Part shown: piece by piece, positions 52,842 to 61,875 of the stretch
Numbering within the stretch: position 1 is the stretch's first letter
Layout of the letters: the number at the start of each line of letters is the position of its first letter
The notes under the pieces: model-generated
Databases searched by the model: none
Seen by the model: only the letters and a program-made list of their open reading frames with translations
What the model was told of the DNA's origin: nothing
Origin: Pseudomonas muyukensis
GTDB lineage: Bacteria > Pseudomonadota > Gammaproteobacteria > Pseudomonadales > Pseudomonadaceae
Direction of reading: 5' to 3'
NCBI RefSeq assembly: GCF_019139535.1
Contig: NZ_CP077073.1
Location: 5,463,655 to 5,527,654, forward strand
DNA: 64,000 bases
Program-made: the position numbers and the translations under genes

Positions 52842-53832
52842 CTTTGCCGGGCGCCTCGGGCTTGGCCTGACGGGCGTCGAAGCGGTCGTAGGCTTCGACG
52901 ATGCGCTGTACCAGCGGGTGGCGCACCACGTCCTTGGGCTGGAAATGGGTGAAGCTGATGCCCGGCACGTCCTTGAGCACCTCGATCACATGGGCCAGGC
53001 CCGACTTGGTGCCGCGTGGCAGGTCGACCTGGGTGATGTCGCCGGTGATTACCGCGGTCGAGCCGAAGCCGATGCGGGTGAGGAACATCTTCATCTGTTC
53101 CAGCGTGGTGTTCTGGCTTTCGTCGAGGATGATGAAGCTGTTGTTCAGCGTGCGACCGCGCATGTAGGCCAGCGGGGCGATCTCGATCACCTGGCGCTCG
53201 ATGAGCTTGGCCACGTGCTCGAAGCCGAGCATTTCGTACAGCGCGTCATACAGCGGGCGCAGGTACGGGTCGATCTTCTGCGCCAGGTCGCCCGGCAAGA
53301 AGCCCAGTTTCTCGCCCGCCTCGACCGCCGGGCGCACCAGCAGGATGCGCCGCACCTGCTCGCGCTCCAGCGCGTCGACGGCGCAGGCCACGGCCAGGTA
53401 GGTCTTGCCGGTACCGGCCGGGCCGATGCCGAAGTTGATGTCGTTGGCCAGGATCTCCTTGACGTAGCGCTGCTGGTTGACGCCGCGCGGGCGGATGTTG
53501 CCCTTGCGCGTGCGCAGCGAGACGCTGACTTCATTGACGGCGGGGTTTTCGAGGGTCTCGACCGTCGATTCCTGGAGATACAGGTGCACGGTTTCCGGCG
53601 ACAGGTCGGTGGCCTTGGTCTCGCGATAGAGGCGGCGCAGCAGCTGTTCGGCGGCGGAGGTGGTTTTCGGTTCGCCAATCAGTTCGAACTGATTGCCGCG
53701 GTTGCGGATTTCGATGGCCAGGCGCTGTTCGATCAGGCGCAGGTGCTCGTCGAACTGGCCGCACAAGTTGGCGAAACGGTGGGCCTCGAAGGGTTCGAGG
53801 ATGAAACGATGGGGTTGTATGGGTGCGTTCAA
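52834..53832 (-). CDS. ybeZ: PhoH-like ATPase YbeZ
   Basis: This 332-residue PhoH-family NTPase has an N-terminal KH-like region ([20 protein letters not shown]), Walker [21 protein letters not shown] and Walker [21 protein letters not shown], then [20 protein letters not shown]. YbeZ partners YbeY in RNA processing. It is the first gene of ybeZ-ybeY-corC-lnt here. miaB, which precedes ybeZ in E. coli and P. aeruginosa, is absent from the 183 bp upstream. Confidence 0.93.
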   Translation of the reverse strand: MNAPIQPHRFILEPFEAHRFANLCGQFDEHLRLIEQRLAIEIRNRGNQFELIGEPKTTSAAEQLLRRLYRETKATDLSPETVHLYLQESTVETLENPAVNEVSVSLRTRKGNIRPRGVNQQRYVKEILANDINFGIGPAGTGKTYLAVACAVDALEREQVRRILLVRPAVEAGEKLGFLPGDLAQKIDPYLRPLYDALYEMLGFEHVAKLIERQVIEIAPLAYMRGRTLNNSFIILDESQNTTLEQMKMFLTRIGFGSTAVITGDITQVDLPRGTKSGLAHVIEVLKDVPGISFTHFQPKDVVRHPLVQRIVEAYDRFDARQAKPEAPGKDA

Positions 53833-53930
53833 GGTCGTTTTTAGCCGCTCGACGGCAATGAATGTGAACTCAAGAATAACCCTTGCGTGGCAGTGGCGAA
53901 AGCACTGAAACGATCAAGGGTTGCTGCGTG

Positions 53931-53956
53931 CCTGTCGCCGGCAAGCTGGCGACAGG
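53931..53956. other. Perfect 9-bp stem upstream of ybeZ
   Basis: CCTGTCGCC and GGCGACAGG flank an 8-base loop in the short space between the SEL1 gene and ybeZ. It has REP-like sequence (gccggcaagctggc) and may be a terminator or a repeat relic. Confidence 0.5.
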
Positions 53957-54015
53957 GCCGGAACTGGCAGCATGCATGGCTTGCTTTACACGGATGTGTC
54001 GGTCGCTGAGGCAGG

Positions 54016-54561
54016 TCAGGGCAGGGGCGAGAACGGCGTGCGCCCTTCGGCGTTCTGCAGTTCCAGCAGGTATTTGCGGAAGATCTGGCCGAGTACCTGG
54101 GTGGCGTGCTCGAGCTCGTCGCGGGGCATCTGCTCGGTGACCTCGTCGGCCATGTCCAGGGCATCCTCGGCGCCGTTGACCGCGGCGATCTTCAGCAGGA
54201 TATAGGCCTGCACGTTGTTGGCCTTGACCCCTTCGCCATGGAAGAACATCGAGCCGAGCCGGTACTGGGCCTGGGCCTGGCCTTGCAGCGAGGCTTTTTC
54301 GAACCACTTGAGGGCGTTGTCCAGCTGCCGTGGCGTGGCGCTGTAGTAGAACTCGCCGAGTTCGTACTGGGCTTCGGCATCCCCGCTTTGCGCCGCTTGC
54401 TCACAGGCTTGCAGCGCGCTCTCCCGGTCCTCGGGCGCAGCATCGAGGGTGCAGCGGCCCGCCGCCGGAATCAGCAACGAGTTACCGCCCTCCGCCAGGG
54501 CCAGCAGGGGCTGAAGAAGCAACAGGCAGCCCAGGGTCAGGGCGCGGCCGGTGCGGTTCAT
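54016..54561 (-). CDS. SEL1-repeat (TPR-like) exported protein
   Basis: This 181-residue protein has a signal peptide (MNRTGRALTLGCLLLLQPLL, cleaved after ALA). A Cys-containing segment and two or three SEL1-like repeats follow (SGDAEAQYELGEFYYS, QGQAQAQYRLGSMFFHGEGV, KANNVQAYILLKIAAVNG). Such proteins mediate protein contacts in the periplasm. Position between hemL and ybeZ matches the hypothetical genes found there in P. aeruginosa. ATG 54561 gives the signal peptide. Confidence 0.8.
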   Translation of the reverse strand: MNRTGRALTLGCLLLLQPLLALAEGGNSLLIPAAGRCTLDAAPEDRESALQACEQAAQSGDAEAQYELGEFYYSATPRQLDNALKWFEKASLQGQAQAQYRLGSMFFHGEGVKANNVQAYILLKIAAVNGAEDALDMADEVTEQMPRDELEHATQVLGQIFRKYLLELQNAEGRTPFSPLP

Positions 54562-54710
54562 GGGGATCGACTTACCTCTGCAAAGCTGCGGCCAATGTCT
54601 CTGGTGGCACATTATGGGATAAGCAGCGCCTACCTTACAAAGTTTTACTCAGATTTCTACTTGGCTGGGGACGTCAGCGGGTTGTGCATGGGTACTTATT
54701 GCCTGTACTG

Positions 54711-54838
54711 GCCCCTGTGGGAGCGGCCTTGCGTCGCGAAAGGGCTGCACAGCAGCCCCAGCAATCCATGCATTTTTGCTGAAATCCTGGGGCCGCTCTG
54801 CGGCCCTTTCGCGACGCAAGGTCGCTCCCACAAAGGCG
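54711..54838. repeat. REP-type inverted pair, family B
   Basis: gggagcggccttgcgtcgcg then, inverted, ggccctttcgcgacgcaagg. It lies between hemL and the SEL1 gene, both on the minus strand. Confidence 0.85.
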
Positions 54839-54850
54839 CGGTGCAGCGAC

Positions 54851-56134
54851 TTACTTCAGGGCAGCAAAAGCCTTTTCGGCTGCATCCAGGGTGATCTGCA
54901 GCTCCTTGTCGCCGTGGGCGATGGAGGTGAAGCCAGCCTCGAACGCGCTTGGCGCCAGGTACACGCCACCTTCGAGCATCAGGTGGAAGAAGCGCTTGAA
55001 GCGCTCGGCATCGCTGGCCATCACGTCGTCGAAGGTGACGATGTCGTCGGCACCGCTGAAGTACAGGCCGAACATGGCGCCGGCTTGGGTGGTGACGAAC
55101 GGCACGCCTGCAGCATCGGCACGCTGTTGCAGGCCGTCGAGCATGCGGCTGGTGAAGGCACTCAGCTCGTCATGGAAGCCCGGGCGGCTGATCAGCTTCA
55201 GGGTGGTCAGGCCGGCGGCCATGGCCAGCGGGTTGCCCGACAGGGTACCGGCCTGGTAGACCGGGCCGAGCGGGGCGATGCAGCCCATGATCTCGCGCTT
55301 GCCGCCGAAGCAGCCGACCGGCATGCCGCCGCCGACGATCTTGCCGAAGGTCGACAGGTCCGGGGTGATGCCGTAGTAGCCCTGGGCGCCGCCCAGCGAC
55401 ACACGGAAACCGGTCATCACCTCGTCGAAGATCAGCACCACGCCATGCTTGTCGCACAGGCTGCGCAGGCCTTCGAGGAAGCCTGGCGCCGGCGGCACGC
55501 AGTTCATGTTGCCGGCCACCGGCTCGACGATGATGCAGGCCACGGTCTGGCCGACCTCGGCCAGGGTCTTCTCGACCGCGGCGATGTCGTTGAACGGCAG
55601 GGTCAGGGTGTGCTTGGCGAAGTCCGCCGGCACCCCGGCGGAGCTCGGCACGCCCTGGGTCAGCAGGCCGGAGCCGGCCTTGACCAGCAGGCTGTCGGAG
55701 TGGCCGTGGTAGCAGCCTTCGAACTTGATGATCGCGTCACGGCCGGTGTAGCCACGGGCCAGGCGGATGGCGCTCATGGTGGCTTCGGTGCCGGAGCTGA
55801 CCATGCGCACCATTTCCATCGACGGCACGATCGAGCAGACCAGGTCGGCCATCTCGGTTTCCATGGCGGTCGGCGCGCCATAGGACAGGCCGTGTTCCAG
55901 CTGCTTGCGTACCGAATCCAGGACCTGTGGATGGGCATGGCCGAGGATCATCGGGCCCCAGGAGCCGACATAGTCGACATAGCGCTTGTCGTCTTCGTCG
56001 ATGACATAGGCGCCTTCGGCGTGCTTGAAGAACAGCGGCGTGCCGCCGACGCTCTTGAAGGCGCGGACCGGCGAGTTGACGCCGCCGGGGATGTGTTTCT
56101 GGGCTTGGGCGAACAGGGCTTCGGAACGGGACAT
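54851..56134 (-). CDS. hemL: Glutamate-1-semialdehyde 2,1-aminomutase
   Basis: This 427-residue PLP enzyme forms 5-aminolevulinate for tetrapyrrole synthesis. Family features are [77 protein letters not shown] and the Schiff-base lysine in [20 protein letters not shown] 56134 ([12 protein letters not shown]) is chosen. Neighbours thiE and thiD match the PAO1 order PA3975-PA3977. Confidence 0.96.
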   Translation of the reverse strand: MSRSEALFAQAQKHIPGGVNSPVRAFKSVGGTPLFFKHAEGAYVIDEDDKRYVDYVGSWGPMILGHAHPQVLDSVRKQLEHGLSYGAPTAMETEMADLVCSIVPSMEMVRMVSSGTEATMSAIRLARGYTGRDAIIKFEGCYHGHSDSLLVKAGSGLLTQGVPSSAGVPADFAKHTLTLPFNDIAAVEKTLAEVGQTVACIIVEPVAGNMNCVPPAPGFLEGLRSLCDKHGVVLIFDEVMTGFRVSLGGAQGYYGITPDLSTFGKIVGGGMPVGCFGGKREIMGCIAPLGPVYQAGTLSGNPLAMAAGLTTLKLISRPGFHDELSAFTSRMLDGLQQRADAAGVPFVTTQAGAMFGLYFSGADDIVTFDDVMASDAERFKRFFHLMLEGGVYLAPSAFEAGFTSIAHGDKELQITLDAAEKAFAALK

Positions 56135-56151
56135 GGGATTTTCTCTCGAAA

Positions 56152-56775
56152 TCAGCAAGCGAACAGGGCGTTGAAGGCGCGGGCGCGGCGGGTGACTTCC
56201 TGCGCGCTGTCGGCACCGAACAGGCCGTGGATCACCGCCAGCAGGTCGGCACCATGGGCGACCAGCGGGGCGGCGTTGTCGAGGGTGATGCCGCCGATCA
56301 CGGCGATCGGCAGCTTGACCTGGGCGCGGGCTTGCTCGAGCAAGTCGACGCCGGCAGCCGGGGCGCCCGGCTTGGTCACGGAATTGAAGAAGCGGCCGAA
56401 GGCAACGTAGCTGGCGCCTTCGCTGGCGGCCTGCTGCGCAAGCGCCAGGCTGGCATGGCAGGTGGCGCCGATGATCGCCTGGCGGCCGAGCAGGGCGCGG
56501 GCCGGCGTCAGCGGACCATCGGTCTGGCCCAGGTGCACGCCGACGCCCAGGCGCGCGGCCAGCTCGGCGTCGTCGTTGATCAGCAGCTGGGTGCCGTAGC
56601 GCTCGCAGAGCTTGCGCAGCGCTTCGCCCTCACGCAGGCGGCGGGCCGCGTCGTCGCTCTTGTCGCGGTACTGCAGCAGGCAGACGCCGCCCTCCAGCGC
56701 CGCTTCGACATGGGAGAGGAAACGGCCGGCAAGCAGCTGGCTATCGGTGATCGCATACAGACCGCGGAGCGTCAT
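56152..56775 (-). CDS. thiE: Thiamine-phosphate synthase
   Basis: This 207-residue TIM-barrel enzyme joins HMP-PP and thiazole phosphate to thiamine phosphate. Motifs seen are [38 protein letters not shown] with QTDGP, and the thiazole-side [16 protein letters not shown] and [15 protein letters not shown]. It lies 14 bp after thiD and 17 bp before hemL, a probable operon. Confidence 0.95.
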   Translation of the reverse strand: MTLRGLYAITDSQLLAGRFLSHVEAALEGGVCLLQYRDKSDDAARRLREGEALRKLCERYGTQLLINDDAELAARLGVGVHLGQTDGPLTPARALLGRQAIIGATCHASLALAQQAASEGASYVAFGRFFNSVTKPGAPAAGVDLLEQARAQVKLPIAVIGGITLDNAAPLVAHGADLLAVIHGLFGADSAQEVTRRARAFNALFAC

Positions 56776-56789
56776 GGGGTGGCCTCGTG

Positions 56790-57587
56790 TCAGGAGCAGA
56801 AATCCAGGGGCAGGCGGCGCGGCACGTACTGGCCCTTGCCCAGCTGCTCGGCGTCACGCAGGGTGCGCCAGGTGTAGTCCAGGGCGCTGCGCACCGCGCT
56901 GCTCAGCGCCTCGCCCAGGGCCAGGCGGCCGGCCAGGGCGCTGGCCAGGGTGCAACCTGAGCCGTGGTAGCTGCCCGGCAGGCGCTGGCAGGTCCAGGTG
57001 TGCTGCTGGCCGTCGCGGCTGTACAGGCGGTTGTGGATTTCCACTTCGTCGCCGTGACCGCCGGTGATCAGCAGGTGTCTACAGAACGGCAGGAGCTTCT
57101 CGGCGCACTGGTCTGCGGTGCCTTCGGGCAACTCGGCGAGGATGCGTGCTTCCGGCAGGTTCGGCGTGGCAATGGTGGCCAGCGGCAACAGCCGTTCGCG
57201 CAGCGCATAGCCAACCTCGTCCTTGCCCAGTCGACCACCGCCGCCGGCACGCAGCACCGGGTCGCAGACCAACGGCAGGTGCGGGTGGGCGGCCAGCAGT
57301 TCGGCGACGGTGTCGACCATCTTGATCGAGCCGAGCATGCCCAGCTTGACCGCGGCCACCGTGGAGTCGGCCAGCACGGCGTTGGCCTGGGCCAGCACCC
57401 ACTCGCGGTCGAGCACGCGGAAGTCGGAAACGTTGACGGTATCCTGCACGGTCAGGGCGGTCACGGCGGGAGCGGCGTGGCAACCTTGGGCGATCAGGGC
57501 TTCGATATCTGCCTGCAGCCCGGCGCCACCACTGGGGTCGTGGCCGGAGAGACAGAGGACAACGGGGCGGGAGCTGTAGGTATTCAT
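56790..57587 (-). CDS. thiD: Hydroxymethylpyrimidine (phosphate) kinase
   Basis: This 265-residue ribokinase-fold enzyme phosphorylates HMP and HMP-P for thiamine. Motifs are [58 protein letters not shown] and the C-terminal anion hole [21 protein letters not shown] 57587 ([11 protein letters not shown]) is chosen. First gene of thiD-thiE-hemL; divergent from the sensor kinase gene. No THI-box riboswitch was recognised upstream. Confidence 0.95.
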   Translation of the reverse strand: MNTYSSRPVVLCLSGHDPSGGAGLQADIEALIAQGCHAAPAVTALTVQDTVNVSDFRVLDREWVLAQANAVLADSTVAAVKLGMLGSIKMVDTVAELLAAHPHLPLVCDPVLRAGGGGRLGKDEVGYALRERLLPLATIATPNLPEARILAELPEGTADQCAEKLLPFCRHLLITGGHGDEVEIHNRLYSRDGQQHTWTCQRLPGSYHGSGCTLASALAGRLALGEALSSAVRSALDYTWRTLRDAEQLGKGQYVPRRLPLDFCS

Positions 57588-57852
57588 GGTCGGCGAGCTT
57601 ATCACCAAACCTTTTTGCGCGGATCAGCCACGCGGGGTTAATTCCTGATCGAGTGGTCAAAAGGTGTTGGTGGTTGACTCTGTAATGCCCGTGCTAGAGC
57701 CTTTCATGGCAAAAATGATGTGGCCTCTGGTCGGGCTGGAAAGCTATGCTAGAGTGCTCGGATAACTCGATGAACGGCACTGCCGGATCACGTCGTCTCA
57801 AATGGACAGGAGGCAACCGCGACGCGACCGTGACAGGCCAGGCTGGGGCTGT

Positions 57853-59844
57853 ATGCGCTATTTGCTGATTGTGCTGCTGGGCTGTGTGCCCCTGTTCGCT
57901 GGGGCGGTCGCTTTCGACGACAGTACCGGGCGTCTGCCGTTGGGCCGGTTCATGCAGGTCTATGAAGACCACGACGGCAGCGCCAGTATTGCCCAGGTCA
58001 GTTCGGCCGCGTTCGCCAACCGCTTTCAGGCCCATGAGCACGAGGTGCTCAATGCCGGCTATTCGACCTCGGTGTTCTGGCTGAAGGTCGACCTGGCCTA
58101 CGCCGCCGCCCCCTCCGCCGCGCCGCGCCAATGGTTGCTGGAACTGGCCTACCCGCCGCTGGACCACCTCGAACTCTACCTGGCGGACGCCCAGGGCGTG
58201 TACCGCCTGGCCGGGCGCACCGGCGACGCGCTGCCCTATGCCAGCCGGCAGATCCAGCAGAACAACTACCTGTTCGAACTGCCCCTGCACCCAGGCCAGG
58301 CCACCACCGCCTACCTGCGCCTGCACAGCCAGGGCTCGATCCAGGCGCCGCTGACCCTGTGGTCGACCGAGGCCTACCTGCAAGACCAGCCCACCCGCCT
58401 GTACCTACTGGGCATGATCTACGGCGTGCTGCTGGTGATGCTGGTGTACAACCTGTTCATCTACCTCAGCGTGCGCGACACCAGCTATCTCTACTACATC
58501 CTCTATATCGGCGCGTTCGGGCTCTACCAGGTGTCGGTCAACGGCGCCGGCATCGCCTATTTCTGGCCCAACAGCCCCTGGTGGGCGAATGCCGCGACGC
58601 CGCTGTTCATCGGCGCCGCCGGCGTGTTCGGCTGCCAGTTCGCCCGCCATTTCCTGCAACTGGGGCGCCTGAGCCGCGGCTTCGATCGCCTGCTGCTGCT
58701 GCTGATGGCGGCGGGCGCGCTGGTAATGCTGATGGCGCTGACCCTGCGCTACGGCGTGGCCTTGCGCATGGCCACGCTGCTGGCGCTGCTGTTCACCGTG
58801 AGCATCTTCAGCGCCGGGCTGTACGCCTGGTGGCGTGGGGTGCGGGTGGCGCGCTGGTTCATCATCGCCTGGACGGCGTTTTTGCTCGGCGGCCTGGTCA
58901 ACACCTTGATGGTGCTGGGCTACCTGCCCAATGTATTCATCACCATGTATGCCAGCCAACTGGGTTCGGCGCTGGAGGTGGCGCTGTTGTCGCTGGCCCT
59001 GGCCGACCGCATCAACAGCCTGCGCGAGCAACAGGCGCAAACCCTGCGCGACACTGGCCGCACGCTGGAGCAACTGAACCTGCAACTGGCCCGCAGCAAT
59101 CGGCTCAAGGATGAGTTCCTCGCCACCGTGACCCACGAACTGCGCACGCCGATGAACGGCGTGATCGGTTCGCTGGAGCTGCTGCATACCCTGCCGATGA
59201 GCGCCGAGCAGGCGCAATACCATCGCACCGCCACCGGCTCAGCCCAGGACATGATGGCGATGGTCGACGATATTCTCGTGCTCACCGAACTGCAGGCTGG
59301 GCGGTTGCGTAGCCATGGCGTGCCGTTCAGTCTGCGCCGGTTGCTCCAGGAACTGCGCGCCGGCTATGCCGGGCAGGCCCTGGCCAAGGGCCTGTACCTG
59401 AGCCTGGACATCCCCGCCGAGCTGCCCGACAACCTGCTGGGCGATGCCCAGAAACTGGCGCGCTGCCTGGCCTGCCTGGTGGACAACGGCTTGAAGTTCA
59501 CCCACCAGGGCGGCGTCACCGTGCAGGCCCGGGGGCGGCGGACCGGGCCCGACACCCTGGCCCTGAGCCTGACCGTCAGCGACAGCGGGATCGGTTTCGA
59601 CGACCTCGACCAGGCGCTGTTGTACCAGCGCTTTTCCCAGGTGGACGGGTCGATGACCCGGCGCTACGGCGGCCTGGGGATCGGCCTGTCGATCTGCCGG
59701 CAGCTGAGCGAGTTGATCGGCGCGAGCTTGTCTCATGAATCCACGCCCGGGCTGGGCAGCCGCTTCGAGTTGAGCCTGGTCCTTGCCGTGGCGCAGGTGC
59801 AGGTAGCACCGACGCCTGTCGCATCGGGCCTGGAGCGCTTCTGA
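57853..59844 (+). CDS. LadS-like 7TMR-DISM sensor histidine kinase lacking a receiver domain
   Basis: This 663-residue inner-membrane kinase has a signal peptide (MRYLLIVLLGCVPLFAGAVA). A periplasmic DISMED2-like sensor domain follows (SVFWLKVDLAYAA, WLLELAYPPLDHLELYLADA), then a seven-helix DISM membrane domain (about residues 180-385). The HisKA domain carries H428 (ATVTHELRTPMNGVIGSL) and the HATPase has DNGLKFTHQGG, VSDSGIGFDD and RYGGLGIGLSIC. Next to thiD it occupies the ladS (PA3974) position. LadS of P. aeruginosa feeds Gac/Rsm and calcium-linked biofilm control and carries a C-terminal receiver; here the protein stops about 25 residues after the HATPase. Confidence 0.82.
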   Translation: MRYLLIVLLGCVPLFAGAVAFDDSTGRLPLGRFMQVYEDHDGSASIAQVSSAAFANRFQAHEHEVLNAGYSTSVFWLKVDLAYAAAPSAAPRQWLLELAYPPLDHLELYLADAQGVYRLAGRTGDALPYASRQIQQNNYLFELPLHPGQATTAYLRLHSQGSIQAPLTLWSTEAYLQDQPTRLYLLGMIYGVLLVMLVYNLFIYLSVRDTSYLYYILYIGAFGLYQVSVNGAGIAYFWPNSPWWANAATPLFIGAAGVFGCQFARHFLQLGRLSRGFDRLLLLLMAAGALVMLMALTLRYGVALRMATLLALLFTVSIFSAGLYAWWRGVRVARWFIIAWTAFLLGGLVNTLMVLGYLPNVFITMYASQLGSALEVALLSLALADRINSLREQQAQTLRDTGRTLEQLNLQLARSNRLKDEFLATVTHELRTPMNGVIGSLELLHTLPMSAEQAQYHRTATGSAQDMMAMVDDILVLTELQAGRLRSHGVPFSLRRLLQELRAGYAGQALAKGLYLSLDIPAELPDNLLGDAQKLARCLACLVDNGLKFTHQGGVTVQARGRRTGPDTLALSLTVSDSGIGFDDLDQALLYQRFSQVDGSMTRRYGGLGIGLSICRQLSELIGASLSHESTPGLGSRFELSLVLAVAQVQVAPTPVASGLERF

Positions 59845-59869
59845 CGAGTGATGGCGGTCACGCGTTCCC

Positions 59870-59995
59870 GGTAGGAGCGGCCTTGTGTCGCGAAAGGGCC
59901 GCAAAGCGGCCCCGGCGATCTTTGTTTCATGCTCGATTCTGGGGCCGCTGCGCGGCCCTTTCGCGACACAAGGCCGCTCCTACAGGGGCAGTGCA
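59870..59995. repeat. REP-type inverted pair, family B
   Basis: gtaggagcggccttgtgtcg and the inverted gcggccctttcgcgacacaa form two opposed units about 35 bp apart, downstream of the ladS-like gene. Confidence 0.9.
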
Positions 59996-60116
59996 GGGTT
60001 TGAGGGGGCGGTCAGGGCGCGAAGCGCCCCCATGTAGTCCGTTTTGTCACTTTGACTGACCGGCCTGCGGTGCTTCACTGGGTTATCCAGGCATGAGCGG
60101 ATCCAGGAGGCCCCCG

Positions 60117-61769
60117 ATGAACCTGCACCAGTTCGCCGAAACCCACGAAGTCACCAACCAGCCACCGCCCCTCGACGGCGCCAACCTGTATCGCCTCGAC
60201 CTGCCGCTACAGGCGTGGTCGCGGCGTTTCGGCGCTGGTTGGGCCGAGGCGCGGATCGACGCCTATGGCGCGCTGGCCGGTGGTCCATTGATGGCGGCGG
60301 GCTTCCTGGCCAATGCCCACAAGCCCGAGTTCAGCAGCCATGACCGCTATGGCCGGCGCATCGACCTGGTGGAGTTCCACCCCGCCTACCACGAGCTGAT
60401 GCGCACCGCCGTCGAGCATGGCCTGCCGTCGCTGCCCTGGGCCGAGCCGCGGGCCGGCGCCCATGTCGCCCGGGCCGCGATGACCTACCTGCACAGCCAG
60501 GCCGAAGCCGGCACCGGCTGCCCGTTGACCATGACCTTCGCCGCCGTGCCGGCCCTGCGCCTGCAACCGGAGCTGGCGGGCTACTGGCTGCCGAAGATCC
60601 TGGCCCGCGAGTACGACCCGCGCAATGTCGGCGACCGGCACAAGGCCGGGGTGACGATCGGCATGGCGATGACCGAGAAGCAGGGCGGCACCGACGTGCG
60701 CGCCAACACCACCCGCGCCTACCCGGTGGGTGCGCCGGGGCCGGGCCAACCCTACGAGCTGGTGGGGCACAAGTGGTTCTGCTCGGCGCCGATGTGCGAT
60801 GCCTTTCTCACCCTGGCGCAGACCGACAAGGGGCTGAGCTGCTTCCTGCTGCCGCGTCATCGGCCGGACGACCAGCGCAACCAGTTCTACATCCAGCGCC
60901 TGAAGAACAAGCTCGGCAACTGCTCCAATGCCTCCAGCGAGGTGGAGTTCCGTGGTGCCTTGGCCTGGATGGTGGGCGAGGAGGGCCGTGGCGTGCCGAC
61001 CATCATCGAGATGGTCGCCATGACCCGTTTCGACTGCATGGTCGGCTCCAGCGCCCTGATGCGCCAGGCCCTGACCCAGGCCGCGCACCATTGCGCGCAC
61101 CGCAAGGTCGGCGGGCGGGTGCTGGCCGAGCAGCCGCTGATGCAGAACGTGCTCGCCGACCTGGCGCTGGAAAGCGAGGCCGCCCTGGCCCTGAGCCTGC
61201 GCATGGGCCAGGCGCTGGACCAACTGGACGATCCGCAGCAGGCGCACTTCGCCCGGCTGGTGACAGCCGTGGGCAAGTACTGGATCTGCAAGCGCGCCCC
61301 GGGGATGATCAACGAGGCCGCCGAGTGCCTGGGCGGCGCCGGCTATGTCGAGGACAGCATCCTGCCCCGGCTGTACCGCGAGGCCCCGGTCAACTCGACC
61401 TGGGAAGGCTCGGGCAACGTGCAGTGCCTGGACGTGCTGCGGGCCCTGTCGAAGGAGCCCGGGGTGCTCGAGGCGTTGTTCGTCGAACTGGGCGATGGCC
61501 ATGGCGACCCACGCCTGGCGGCGTTTATCGGCAACCTCAAGGGCGCGTTCGCCGATACCGACGACATCCAGTACCGCGCACGGCAACTGACCGAGGACAT
61601 CGCCGTGGCGCTACAGGCCAAATTGTTGCTGGAGGCGGGCAACGCCACGGTGAGCGATGCATTCATCGGCAGTCGCCTGGGCGCCGGCGGGCGGGTGTAT
61701 GGCGCCTTGCCGCGCGGGGTGGATGCCGTGGCGCTGGTGGCCAGGGCCACGCCTGTCTGGGCGGGTTGA
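60117..61769 (+). CDS. AidB-like acyl-CoA dehydrogenase
   Basis: This 550-residue flavoprotein has the AidB-type N-terminal extension (THEVTNQPPPLDGANLYRLD, YHPAYHELM-like EFHPAYHELMRTAVEHGL) and the ACAD core: GMAMTEKQGGTDVRANTT, GHKWFCSAPMCDAFLTLAQT, NKLGNCSNASSEVEF and APVNSTWEGSGNVQCLDVLR. E. coli AidB is an FAD- and DNA-binding protein of the adaptive response to alkylation; many homologues may be true dehydrogenases. ATG 60117 lies after CAGGAGG. Monocistronic, 106 bp before amn. Confidence 0.85.
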   Translation: MNLHQFAETHEVTNQPPPLDGANLYRLDLPLQAWSRRFGAGWAEARIDAYGALAGGPLMAAGFLANAHKPEFSSHDRYGRRIDLVEFHPAYHELMRTAVEHGLPSLPWAEPRAGAHVARAAMTYLHSQAEAGTGCPLTMTFAAVPALRLQPELAGYWLPKILAREYDPRNVGDRHKAGVTIGMAMTEKQGGTDVRANTTRAYPVGAPGPGQPYELVGHKWFCSAPMCDAFLTLAQTDKGLSCFLLPRHRPDDQRNQFYIQRLKNKLGNCSNASSEVEFRGALAWMVGEEGRGVPTIIEMVAMTRFDCMVGSSALMRQALTQAAHHCAHRKVGGRVLAEQPLMQNVLADLALESEAALALSLRMGQALDQLDDPQQAHFARLVTAVGKYWICKRAPGMINEAAECLGGAGYVEDSILPRLYREAPVNSTWEGSGNVQCLDVLRALSKEPGVLEALFVELGDGHGDPRLAAFIGNLKGAFADTDDIQYRARQLTEDIAVALQAKLLLEAGNATVSDAFIGSRLGAGGRVYGALPRGVDAVALVARATPVWAG

Positions 61770-61875
61770 AAACCGCTCGGGCAAGCAATTGCACGGCACC
61801 GACACTGGGGGTGTATTTGCCTGGCAACGCAGGCAAGATGGCTGGCATGCATGTTCCCAAGACAGGAAGCCCAGC

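Noticed and set aside
49768-53844. Long plus-strand frames opposite lnt, corC and ybeZ
   Set aside because: Antisense shadows; the minus-strand genes have complete family motifs and conserved order.
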